This document shows, piece by piece, positions 27,531 through 34,503 of a DNA stretch of 34,503 nucleotides. The position numbers were made by a program, and so were the translations under genes. Origin of the DNA: an uncultured Saprospiraceae bacterium. GTDB lineage: Bacteria > Bacteroidota > Bacteroidia > Chitinophagales > Saprospiraceae. The stretch lies in the NCBI GenBank assembly GCA_937959275.1, contig CALGLU010000108.1, positions 1-34,503 of the forward strand. The letters are read 5' to 3'. The notes beneath the pieces are model-generated. The model was not told where the DNA came from and made no database searches. It saw nothing but the letters and a program-made list of their open reading frames with translations. Each line of letters begins with the position of its first letter. The stretch's first letter is position 1.

Positions 27531-28768
27531 AAAAAATATCCTCATTCAAAAGAATAAGTATCGCTTTAAGTGCTGTGGGGCCCGGATTATTTCTGATCGG
27601 CTACAACATCGGCACAGGGAGCGTCACTACAATGGCCAAAACGGGAGCCGAGCACGGGATGGGATTGTTCTGGGCTTTAGTCCTCTCCTGCATATTCACC
27701 TACGTATTAATGGTCGCCTATGGAAAGGTAACTTTGGTCAGCGGAAAGACTGCCCTGTTCAATTTTAAAACGGAATTCAAGTGGGGCTGGTTACTTTCAT
27801 TATACATCATCATTGCATTGATCATAGGTGAGCTATTGGCTCTAATGGGAGTTATGGGTATTGTTGCGGATCTTGTTCAAGAAGGTATCCGTTTGGCATT
27901 TGACGGATTAGTCGTGCAAACAGTTTGGATTATCCTTTTCTTTAGCATAATCTTATATGCACTACTGTGGTTTGGGCGATATAGAGTATTCGAGAAAATA
28001 TTGACTGCAATGGTTGTCGTCATGGGGCTGTCTTTTCTTGTGGTCTTTTTTATGGTTAAACCAAGTTTCTCTGCATTAGCTAATGGTATCCTGCCTAGCA
28101 TTCCAGATACGCCTGGGGCATTTGGATTGATTGCAGCCATCGCAGGCACGACCTGTTCCGCTGCAGTATTTATTATGCGGAGTACCGTAGTCGCTGAAAA
28201 AGGATGGGACATTAAGGACCTTAAAACAGAGAAGAAGGATTCATTTGTTTCTGCAACGATGATGCTTTTATTAAGCGGTGTCATCATGGCAGTTGCTGCA
28301 GGGACGCTTCATGTATCGGGACTAAAATTAGAAAACACGGTAGAGATGATTGAGCTCTTTGAACCGCTCGGTGGAAAGACGGCAGCGTTCATCTTGATTG
28401 TTGGTATTGCAGGAGCAGGACTCTCTACTATATTCCCAATAGTATTAATTGCACCATGGTTGATTTCCGATTATCGTGGCACACCGAGGAATATTCATTC
28501 TACTCAATCTCGCTGGTTGATATTTCTAGCGCTGTTGTTTTGCTTCGGCACAGTTTTTTTGGAAGAACGCCCACCCGCATTGATGATTTTTTCGCAAGCG
28601 TTTCAGGCCTGTATCCTTCCCGCAGTGGCAATTCCTATTTATATTTTGATTAACAGAAAAAAATTAATGCAAGAACACAAAGCAAGCAGTAGAATGAACA
28701 TTGGTATCATAGCAGTCATATTATTTTCACTGGTTACCAGTTGGTTGGCTATTTCAGAATTCTTGTAA
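27527..28768 (+). CDS. Nramp-fold transporter lacking the canonical metal-binding motifs
   Basis: 413 residues, about 11 hydrophobic helices, with the overall Nramp/APC order: GPGLFLIGYNIGTGSVTTMAKTGAEHGMGLFWAL at TM1, IGELLALMGVMGIVADL at TM3, and AAIAGTTCSAAVFIMRSTVVAEKGW at TM6. In true Nramp Mn/Fe transporters TM1 carries DPGN and TM6 carries MPH; here the matching positions read GTGS and SAA. The four metal-coordinating groups are therefore not visible, and metal transport is doubtful. In this operon, between NagA- and NagB-like enzymes, a sugar or another organic substrate is an inference worth testing. Confidence 0.82.
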   Translation: MKKISSFKRISIALSAVGPGLFLIGYNIGTGSVTTMAKTGAEHGMGLFWALVLSCIFTYVLMVAYGKVTLVSGKTALFNFKTEFKWGWLLSLYIIIALIIGELLALMGVMGIVADLVQEGIRLAFDGLVVQTVWIILFFSIILYALLWFGRYRVFEKILTAMVVVMGLSFLVVFFMVKPSFSALANGILPSIPDTPGAFGLIAAIAGTTCSAAVFIMRSTVVAEKGWDIKDLKTEKKDSFVSATMMLLLSGVIMAVAAGTLHVSGLKLENTVEMIELFEPLGGKTAAFILIVGIAGAGLSTIFPIVLIAPWLISDYRGTPRNIHSTQSRWLIFLALLFCFGTVFLEERPPALMIFSQAFQACILPAVAIPIYILINRKKLMQEHKASSRMNIGIIAVILFSLVTSWLAISEFL

Positions 28769-28780
28769 AAATCTAAATCC

Positions 28781-29548
28781 ATGACTCGAACACTTCAAGT
28801 AGATAATTTAAATATTTCAGTGTACCAAGACTCAAAAGTCATGGGGGACTCTGCAGCTGATTTTGTTGCAGAAAGTTTACATAAAACAATAGCAGAAAAA
28901 TCGTGCGCCAATCTTATACTCGCTACAGGAGCTTCGCAATTTTCATTTTTGGAAGCTTTGAAAGAAAGGAAAATCGACTGGCAAAAAATAACCGTTTTTC
29001 ATTTGGACGAGTACAAAGGAATTTCTGATCAACACCCCGCAAGTTTTCGTAAATATTTGAAAGACCGCATATTGGATGAAGTGGCGCCAAAGAAAATCTA
29101 TTTCCTTAATGGGGATGCTGATACCCTAGATAAAGAAATGAACGACTATGCAGAACAATTAAAAAAACATCCCATAGATATAGCCTGTATAGGTATTGGC
29201 GAAAATGGGCACATTGCGTTTAACGATCCACCTGTTGCGGACTTTAATGATCCCAAATTGGTAAAGCTAGTTACTTTAGATGATGACTGCCGAAACCAAC
29301 AATTAGGTGAAGGTTGGTTTCCTACATTTGAAGATGTGCCCAAGGAGGCCTTAACCCTAACGATACCCGCAATTATGAGTAGTAAAACAATCAGTTGTGT
29401 GGTGCCAGATGCGCGTAAAGCAAATGCCATATACAACACATTGTATGCAGACATGAATACTCAATGTCCTGCTACTATATTGAGAACACACACGAATACG
29501 AGTTTATTTTTGGATGATGCTTCTGCTTCTGAAATTAGTGATTGGTGA
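28781..29548 (+). CDS. nagB: Glucosamine-6-phosphate deaminase/6-phosphogluconolactonase-family isomerase
   Basis: 255 residues, NagB/RpiA fold. LILATGASQFSFLEAL is the phosphate loop, FHLDEYKGI holds D76 (match to E. coli NagB D72), and CIGIGENGHIAFNDPP holds the active-site His H144. E. coli NagB reads NDGHIAFNE here, so its D141 is replaced by Asn (N142) and E148 by Asp. The protein therefore belongs to a NagB-like subgroup, and deamination of a different aminosugar phosphate is possible. Last gene of the plus-strand operon, 12 bp after the transporter. Confidence 0.85.
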   Translation: MTRTLQVDNLNISVYQDSKVMGDSAADFVAESLHKTIAEKSCANLILATGASQFSFLEALKERKIDWQKITVFHLDEYKGISDQHPASFRKYLKDRILDEVAPKKIYFLNGDADTLDKEMNDYAEQLKKHPIDIACIGIGENGHIAFNDPPVADFNDPKLVKLVTLDDDCRNQQLGEGWFPTFEDVPKEALTLTIPAIMSSKTISCVVPDARKANAIYNTLYADMNTQCPATILRTHTNTSLFLDDASASEISDW

Positions 29549-29635
29549 TTTGTGAACTAGTGATTAGTAAATTAGTGAATCAGTGATCAGTAAACTAATT
29601 ACTAATAAACTAATTACTGGTAAACTAGCATTAGA
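29535..29635. repeat. Short degenerate direct repeats after nagB
   Basis: Repeats of the type TTAGTGATTGGTGATT, TAGTGATTAGTAAATTAGTGA, then two copies of AAACTAATTACT. It starts within the last codons of the deaminase gene. The region is a low-complexity spacer between convergent genes; no clear terminator hairpin with a T tract. Confidence 0.65.
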
Positions 29636-29648
29636 GACTTCTTAAAAA

Positions 29649-30431
29649 TTAAAAATCAGTATTGGCTTCAACTAAATTTAAAGGCTTAATCCAAATATTT
29701 CGGTAAAGCACGTTGTGCCCTTCTGCTTGCAACTTTAATCCTCCTGGTCTGTCTGTGATCCCAAAGCCTTTATCATTTCCGCCATCCAATCCAGAATTAG
29801 CTCCTCCCCATACTTTGCTAATCTGATGATTCGTCTCAACTTTAATTCCATTGAAATACAGTGTGACTATTGCTTTTTCACTTAAGATTCCATCTTTAAA
29901 TCTAGCAGCTCTAAAAACGACATCATACGCATTCCATTGATGCAAGCCATAATAAGCAAAGTAAGGTGAATCCGTCTCATTGATAATAGCTCCTAAACCA
30001 TGCTTAGTAGAGTCACCATCTAAAATTTGGATCTCATATCTGTTTTGTAAGTAGACACCGCTATTGCCTCCTTCATTGTCAATCAAAAACTCAACATGAG
30101 CCCTGAAGTCGCGATACTTTTTCTTCGTGACAATATCTGCTGCACCATATTTCCCGCCTTTGACTGTAGGGTCATTACTATTGATAGCTGTCCCTTGTCC
30201 GACTGGATCTTTTACTTCTAGCCATTTGATTGGATTGACTGCTGAGAATCGAGGACCTTGCCAGTACTCCCATTTCTCATTCAACAATTTCCTTGAGCCA
30301 TCCATGACTACCTCTGCGTCTTCAGGTGCTTCTGCTCCAACTCCTACCTGTGCAACACTATTTATAGTCACTAGACATAATAGACCTATTGTCACTAAAG
30401 CTATTTTTGTATGATCCCTTTGATTCTTCAT
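29649..30431 (-). CDS. Secreted DUF1080 (3-keto-disaccharide hydrolase domain) protein
   Basis: 260 residues with a signal peptide (about 8-28, IALVTIGLLCLVTINSVAQ). The DUF1080 concanavalin-like domain fills the rest: DGSRKLLNEKWEYWQG, RDFRAHVEFLIDNEGGNSGVYLQNRYEIQIL, WNAYDVVFRAARF, VTLYFNGIKV and GGLKLQAEGHNVLYRNIWIKPL. Members of this family act on 3-keto-glycosides together with Gfo/Idh/MocA oxidoreductases. It faces the sugar operon tail-to-tail with a 100-bp gap, so it is a separate transcript with a likely related job outside the inner membrane. Confidence 0.9.
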   Translation of the reverse strand: MKNQRDHTKIALVTIGLLCLVTINSVAQVGVGAEAPEDAEVVMDGSRKLLNEKWEYWQGPRFSAVNPIKWLEVKDPVGQGTAINSNDPTVKGGKYGAADIVTKKKYRDFRAHVEFLIDNEGGNSGVYLQNRYEIQILDGDSTKHGLGAIINETDSPYFAYYGLHQWNAYDVVFRAARFKDGILSEKAIVTLYFNGIKVETNHQISKVWGGANSGLDGGNDKGFGITDRPGGLKLQAEGHNVLYRNIWIKPLNLVEANTDF

Positions 30432-30794
30432 AATTAGATTTCCCGTTAGACAATATAATGCATAATCTCTATTTTTTTACTATGAATTATTTAAGATCTC
30501 TTGATAGCTCACTCCTAGGGAGCTATAAATTCATGAATACCTTAAAGGGATTAAAAGTTACTTTTTAAGAGTGGATTAGCTTTAGGATAATGGTGGACGA
30601 TCGTGGCGATGAATGCACTTTTGAAATTCGTTTTTTCTTATCTTACTTTTGAGTCTACAGAATAGATGTATAGAAATAGGTAAGAATTAAACGGTTATAA
30701 TCGTTTGTATGCGTTTGTAGATGGAATAACCGTTAAGAAATGATGGAAAACGGGGAGATATAAACAAGTTAGCGATAATAAAAATTAAAAACAA
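30432..30794. other. Intergenic region, 363 bp, with inverted repeats
   Basis: No gene seen. Contains ATAGCTC (30504-30510)/GAGCTAT (30520-30526) 75 bp upstream of the DUF1080 start, which could be an operator or leader hairpin; AACGGTTAT (30690-30698)/ATAACCGTT (30726-30734); and GTTAGCGATA at 30768-30777, the left boundary of the cassette-like block. Confidence 0.6.
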
Positions 30795-31376
30795 ATGGGA
30801 GTAGCAACAAATTGTAAAATATCATTCTATACTAAAGAAAAGGTCTTTATTGAAAAGTATGACTTAGAAGGCAGAGCAGATGATTTTATATATGGTTTAA
30901 TCAATGATGGTGGAGCTACATTCAATCCATCGTACTATGGTGAATTTTCCACAGAGCAAATTGAAATAATGAAAATATATTTCGATGAAGAAAGTATGTC
31001 AGTTGGAGAAGGATATGCCAAAGTAACTCCAAATGTTCAAGACCCAAAAGAGCTAAAAAAGATTTGGACAAAAATCAGAACACATATAATAAAATCATTT
31101 AATAAAAGAATGAAGGAATATCGATCAAGTTTAAATGATAGTATAAATCAAATGCAAGATGAAATAAAAAAATCAAAAGAATCAAAATCTGGCTTTTTCT
31201 CGAAAAAGAACTCTATTGATCTCAAAGAGCCAACGATACAAATGGATGATTATAGATTTGATAAAGTTCTATTTGATTATACTTGGTCTTTAAATTCTAT
31301 CTCAAAAGTAATGGCAGGTCTTGAAATCGCAATCAAAAATGACAATCTTGTAGAGATAACTGTATCAGATTGGTAA
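30795..31376 (+). CDS. Hypothetical protein, first gene of the A+T-rich pair
   Basis: 193 residues; I do not recognise it. Residues 1-80 look mixed alpha/beta (CKISFYTKEKVFIEKYDLEGRADDFIYGLINDGG). Residues 84-130 are strongly helical and charged, likely coiled coil (KELKKIWTKIRTHIIKSF, SINQMQDEIKKSKES). The tail (KVMAGLEIAIKNDNLVEITVSDW) is beta-like. No signal or TM segment. A+T-rich and AAA/ATA-heavy, unlike the neighbouring sugar genes. One base separates it from the next gene, so the two are surely co-translated. Confidence 0.7.
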   Translation: MGVATNCKISFYTKEKVFIEKYDLEGRADDFIYGLINDGGATFNPSYYGEFSTEQIEIMKIYFDEESMSVGEGYAKVTPNVQDPKELKKIWTKIRTHIIKSFNKRMKEYRSSLNDSINQMQDEIKKSKESKSGFFSKKNSIDLKEPTIQMDDYRFDKVLFDYTWSLNSISKVMAGLEIAIKNDNLVEITVSDW

Positions 31377-31377
31377 A

Positions 31378-32046
31378 ATGAAGTATTGGACAAATGATAG
31401 CATCTTAAATAATCAAACAGAGTTAGCACCTCCAAAAGAAATCTATCAAGCTGTATGTGATTCACTTGGAGAATACTTTAAAGGGCAAGGCTTTAAGTAT
31501 TCTCGATCAATTCCCAAACTTGTAAAGAAAGATAATGAATTTCAATATGAAATAATCTTCAGATCAAGTGGAGCAAACGCTGCAGGACAATCAACAAGAT
31601 TAGAGATAAACGGCTATTTAAGATCTCTTGAATTAATGAAAAAAGATAAAGATGAAAAGGGATATTTGAATTCTCCTACAACTGCCTTAGGAAAAATACT
31701 TGGAGGTGATTATCCTGTGGGAACTAAATTCGTAAAACAAATCTTTGGAGACACAATAAGTTATGTAGAAAGTCATCGCGACTTTAACGAATACACGTTC
31801 AATAGAAGTGCAAATGTTTATCTCATAACAGAAGAAAAATTTCTTATGATGATTAATTTCATTGAACAAAACATATTAAACTGGTTAGAAAGACTCGTAG
31901 ATGAAAATACTATGATGGATTGCTTAAGAGAATGTAGTAGACATTCAAAACTAAGTCTTCAACGATCAAGTTTTTTAAAATTTGTAGAATTGAAATTTCC
32001 CCATAGATTAGAACAAATTGAAAAAGAGTTAAATTACTATCGCTAA
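31378..32046 (+). CDS. Hypothetical protein, possibly DUF4304-like
   Basis: 222 residues, cytoplasmic. The start, EIYQAVCDSLGEYFKGQGFKYSRSIPKLVKK, followed by FQYEIIFRSSG and TRLEINGYL, recalls DUF4304-type proteins (a helix, GF(K/R), then a beta sheet); this is only a weak resemblance. The C-terminal half is helical (FLMMINFIEQNILNWLERLVDENTMMDCL). Its last codons, TAT CGC TAA, form part of the 10-bp inverted repeat with the DNA upstream of the pair. Function unknown; small cassette genes of this kind often serve defence, toxin-immunity or adaptation. Confidence 0.7.
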   Translation: MKYWTNDSILNNQTELAPPKEIYQAVCDSLGEYFKGQGFKYSRSIPKLVKKDNEFQYEIIFRSSGANAAGQSTRLEINGYLRSLELMKKDKDEKGYLNSPTTALGKILGGDYPVGTKFVKQIFGDTISYVESHRDFNEYTFNRSANVYLITEEKFLMMINFIEQNILNWLERLVDENTMMDCLRECSRHSKLSLQRSSFLKFVELKFPHRLEQIEKELNYYR

Positions 32047-32057
32047 CAATTAGCAAC

Positions 32058-32093
32058 AAATGTCCAGTGGGTGCAGGGCACCCCACGGCATTT
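32058..32093. repeat. Bulged hairpin, attC-like
   Basis: Left arm AAATGTCCAGTGGGTGC (32058-32074) pairs with GCACCCCACGGCATTT (32078-32093) around AGG: about 15 bp with two unpaired bases on the left (T and A) and one on the right. Asymmetric extrahelical bases on one arm are a feature of attC sites. AGCAACA and TGTTGTGCT could extend the stem outward. There is no terminating T tract, only TTTTT within the right arm end. Confidence 0.6.
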
Positions 32094-32110
32094 TTGGTAG
32101 TGTTGTGCTA

Positions 32111-32126
32111 AACACCTATCGGTGTT
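32111..32126. repeat. Small perfect hairpin
   Basis: AACACC-TATC-GGTGTT, 6-bp stem. It follows the bulged hairpin directly and may belong to the same recombination site or to the remains of a second one. Confidence 0.5.
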
Positions 32127-32329
32127 ATGTTGGCTCTGTGTGATTTAAATAATCTCCGATATTGGAGTATGGAAAAGCACGATTGCCGTTTTTATTCAAA
32201 TGCATAAATTATTGGTATCCATTTTTGATTTTAGGTTTTAGATTTCCTCATTATTTAAGTTTTGACAATGATTTCAGCTCAATTCTCTTTGTTGTGGACA
32301 TACCGGTCTCAATTCATCCACTAACAGAT

Positions 32330-33529
32330 TCATGAGAATTTAATTTTTCTATCCTTTGCAAAGTATCTACGTGGAATTTTTACTGGCGACCCTCTGATAG
32401 AAGGAATAATTGAAATGATGACCATTTCTCCTATTTCGCAACTCGGACATCGATAGGGATCTTTCCCAGTTGTCATGATTATAAATTCTTTGGTGGTCAG
32501 CTTCTGTTTAGGGGGAGGTGTTGGCGCACCCAGAGACTTTCTGATCAGGGCTAAATCTTTGGCTTTACTGCGTGCTGATAAAAATCCAAAATGCCTTAGT
32601 TTGACAAAGCGCTTTGGCAAAATGTGTTCTGCAAAATAGCTTAAAAACTGTATGCCTGAAATAGTTTTGGTTTTAGATGTTTTTGTCTTGCGATCCAAGT
32701 ATGTAAAGGTCACATGAGTTTCAGATACATGTAGTATCCGATAATTAGAAATACAGATTTTATGTGTATATCGCCCCAGATATTCCAATACCTGTTCAGG
32801 ACCGCCAAATGCTTTTTTAGCATATACATTCCATTCTTTTCCATACAACTTATTTTTGATAGCCTTGTGCTTGGCTAATGCATCAGCAGGTAGCTTAAGT
32901 TGCTTAGACTTAAATAAGTCATGTATGCCTGCTAGTAATTTACCTCTGAACAGACGAGACATGGCACGTACTGGAAATAGAAAATTGCCATTACTTTTAG
33001 CTTCTTTCCACTGTCCTGATTTAGTCAATCCGCCAGCGGGGACAATACAATGGACATGGGGATGATAGGTCAATTGTTGCGTCCATGTGTGCAGTACGTT
33101 GATGCCACCAATTTTCCCATTGATACTCCGTTTCGGGTCATAACCAAAGGTCAATAACGTATCTTTTACAGCTCGCATCAGCAGACCATAAAGCAGTGTT
33201 TTATTATACCTAAAATACATATACAACTCACTTGGAATGGTAAAGACACAATGAAAATACTTGACAGGCAGCAAGTCATGCTGCCTGTCGACAATCCATT
33301 TTTCTTTATTCACGCCTTGACAGTTCGGACAATTCCGATTGCCACAAGAGTTGTAATGTATTTTAGTGTAAGAACAAGTGTCACAACCTTCACGATGGCC
33401 ACCCAGAGCTGCTGTCTTGCACAAACTCATCAGTTTGAGTATAGACAATTGGTGTGCGCTGAGTGATCTTTGCGATTCTAGTTGTGGCAAAAAACGCTGT
33501 ATGACTGTAGTCAAATCATGCTTGCTCAC
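32330..33529 (-). CDS. IS91-family Y2/HUH transposase
   Basis: 399 residues. The N-terminal zinc-binding region has C50/C53, C62, C67 and C70 (EGCDTC, NSCGNRNCPNC). The HUH motif is in TYHPHVHCIVPAGGL (H158, H160), and the two catalytic tyrosines are Y250 and Y254 in EYLGRYTHK, the four-residue spacing of IS91 relatives. A C-terminal CPSC knuckle is present. It nicks and joins single strands in rolling-circle transposition. The start overlaps the recombinase stop by 4 bp (ATGA). Full length for this group, so probably active. I could not place the two ends (oriIS/terIS). Confidence 0.93.
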   Translation of the reverse strand: MSKHDLTTVIQRFLPQLESQRSLSAHQLSILKLMSLCKTAALGGHREGCDTCSYTKIHYNSCGNRNCPNCQGVNKEKWIVDRQHDLLPVKYFHCVFTIPSELYMYFRYNKTLLYGLLMRAVKDTLLTFGYDPKRSINGKIGGINVLHTWTQQLTYHPHVHCIVPAGGLTKSGQWKEAKSNGNFLFPVRAMSRLFRGKLLAGIHDLFKSKQLKLPADALAKHKAIKNKLYGKEWNVYAKKAFGGPEQVLEYLGRYTHKICISNYRILHVSETHVTFTYLDRKTKTSKTKTISGIQFLSYFAEHILPKRFVKLRHFGFLSARSKAKDLALIRKSLGAPTPPPKQKLTTKEFIIMTTGKDPYRCPSCEIGEMVIISIIPSIRGSPVKIPRRYFAKDRKIKFS

Positions 33530-34440
33530 TCGGCTTTATTTTCCCAACTATCCAAGGGACTAAAGTCAGGCACCAATGGCGTCTCACTGACTTGCAGATA
33601 AATCAAGGTTGTATTCAGTGAACAGTGTCCGAGCAGCATTTGCAGTCGTTTAATATACATGCCATGCTCTAGACAGTGAGTGGCAAAACAATGCCTGAGC
33701 ACATGCATGGTAACCTCTCTATTGATTCCACTTTTCTTTCTGGCATTTTCCAAAGCATGGCGGATGGCTCCTTCGCTAATTTTGATTCCTTTTTTTCTGC
33801 CATTAAATAGGTAAACCTTGGGTCGATACTTTTTAAAATAGGTGCGCAGTTCGACTAGCACAGCATGACTCAAGACAGTGTATCGATCCTTTTTGCCTTT
33901 GCCTTTGACAATGCGCAATCGACACTTGCCGTCTTTAGTTTCGATGTCCTCAATCTTTAAATGCCGCAGTTCACTTCTGCGGAGTCCTGAGGAATAGATG
34001 AGTCGAAACATGACTCGATGCTTATCATTCCTGCAGGCATCAAAGAGTTTGGTTAATTCTTCACGACTCAAGATTTTTGGTAGACTAGGGTGTTCCTTAG
34101 GATAAGGAATCCTATCAGCAAATTTCTGATCATCGAGAATATGAGCCCAATAATATCTGAGGCCTGCGACATACATTTTATTCGTGCGCCAGTTCACTTG
34201 ATGCTTGTCAGTGAGGGACACTAGAAAATCGAGGACTTCATCAATATCCATTTCACTTGGATGTACCAAATCGTGGAAGCGCACTAATCGCTCCACAGCA
34301 CGAACATAGGATGTGATGGTTTGCTTAGACTTATCTTCCACTGTCATGCGATTTATCATCGGCATGGTAATGGATAATACATCCTGAGAATGTTGTACTT
34401 TTAATGAACCCTTATCAGGGTTTGGTTTTAGACTTATCAT
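33526..34440 (-). CDS. Tyrosine recombinase of the IS91-type unit
   Basis: 304 residues with all catalytic residues: R154 (SGLRRSEL), a beta-hairpin Lys in VKGKGKKDR (K179/K181), H246 and R249 (HVLRH), H272 (LLGH) and Y281 (TTLIYLQV). The N-terminal SAM-like core-binding domain is at about 38-110. It resembles XerC/D-like integrases that precede IS91 transposases in Bacteroidota; it lacks the long insertion that marks IntI integron integrases. It is first in a two-gene unit, and its role is probably resolution or integration of the element. Confidence 0.92.
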   Translation of the reverse strand: MISLKPNPDKGSLKVQHSQDVLSITMPMINRMTVEDKSKQTITSYVRAVERLVRFHDLVHPSEMDIDEVLDFLVSLTDKHQVNWRTNKMYVAGLRYYWAHILDDQKFADRIPYPKEHPSLPKILSREELTKLFDACRNDKHRVMFRLIYSSGLRRSELRHLKIEDIETKDGKCRLRIVKGKGKKDRYTVLSHAVLVELRTYFKKYRPKVYLFNGRKKGIKISEGAIRHALENARKKSGINREVTMHVLRHCFATHCLEHGMYIKRLQMLLGHCSLNTTLIYLQVSETPLVPDFSPLDSWENKAE

Positions 34441-34503
34441 GTCTTTGTATTTATAAGATTAAATAACTAAGACATGGCAAGTCTCTTACCAAGTTAGATT
34501 GGA

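Larger units (their letters stand above)
30768..32102 (+). mobile_element. Integron-cassette-like block with attC-like right end
   Basis: GTTAGCGATA at 30768-30777 is the exact reverse complement of TATCGCTAAC at 32038-32047. The right copy contains the TAA stop of the second gene, as the R'' box of an attC site usually does, and the left copy lies 17 bp before the first ATG, as the R' box does. The right copy is followed by a bulged hairpin (32058-32093). In a circularised cassette the two 10-mers would sit at the base of one folded attC. The right limit is inferred from a GTT at 32102. No integron integrase of the standard type is visible. Confidence 0.5.
32330..34503 (-). mobile_element. 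IS91-like element (recombinase + transposase); right end not delimited
   Basis: The two overlapping genes at 32330-34440 form one transcription unit. DNA beyond the recombinase start (34441-34503) holds a short stem AGAC-ATGGCAA-GTCT (34470-34484), which could belong to an end, but the window stops there. The other end must lie between 32127 and 32329, where I see no shared terminal repeat. IS91 elements create no target duplication. Confidence 0.75.

Noticed and set aside
33526-34440. Integron integrase IntI
   Set aside because: Catalytic residues fit the broad tyrosine recombinase family, but the IntI-specific insertion before the HxLRH box is missing and the gene is joined to an IS91 transposase.

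Overview
The window looks like chromosomal DNA from a free-living member of the Bacteroidota, most likely the Saprospiria. Reasons: clear Shine-Dalgarno sequences are mostly absent before starts; there is a large secreted adhesin-like protein with LamG and thrombospondin-3-like segments; a DUF1501 + PSD1-type cytochrome pair is present; Tat-signal Gfo/Idh/MocA oxidoreductases sit with a DUF1080 protein; and tandem lipoprotein cyclophilins occur. The placement rests on gene content and protein style from memory, not on a search.

Layout. 1-2009: 3' part of a secreted multidomain protein, closed by a 34-bp palindromic terminator. 2122-3290: three tandem copies of a roughly 375-430 bp hairpin-rich non-coding unit. 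3456-4828: an orphan LuxR-type HTH protein and a NarL/FixJ response regulator. 4850-6073 (minus): a two-TM membrane protein and a small frameshifted gene. 6091-10381 (minus): DUF1501 protein and its large cytochrome-c-like/DUF1549/DUF1553 partner. 10596-12227 (plus): methyltransferase-like protein and SRPBCC protein. 12234-17008 (minus): a tight six-gene run (FtsX/LolE-type permease, hypothetical, two cyclophilins, ROK kinase, metallo-beta-lactamase fold protein). 17347-17790: antitoxin with a frameshifted RelE/ParE-type toxin. 17835-18743 (minus): aldo/keto reductase. 18920-22591: full-length cobalamin-dependent methionine synthase.

22939-29548 is a plus-strand catabolic operon: two exported Gfo/Idh/MocA oxidoreductases, NagA-like deacetylase, an A+T-rich ankyrin protein, an Nramp-fold transporter that lacks the Nramp metal-binding motifs, and a NagB-like deaminase. 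A DUF1080 protein converges on it (29649-30431). Together they suggest uptake and breakdown of an amino sugar or oxidised sugar; the altered transporter motifs suggest that the transporter moves something other than Mn/Fe.

The right end is accessory DNA. Two A+T-rich unknown genes (30795-32046) are bounded by exact 10-bp inverted repeats, the right one overlapping the last stop codon, followed by a bulged hairpin; this is the architecture of an integron gene cassette with an attC-like site. Beyond it is an IS91-type unit with a Y2 HUH transposase and a tyrosine recombinase in overlapping minus-strand genes. The most unusual points are the cassette-like block, the triplicated structured repeat, the motif-less Nramp protein inside a nag-like operon, and two small genes each broken by a one-base shift.
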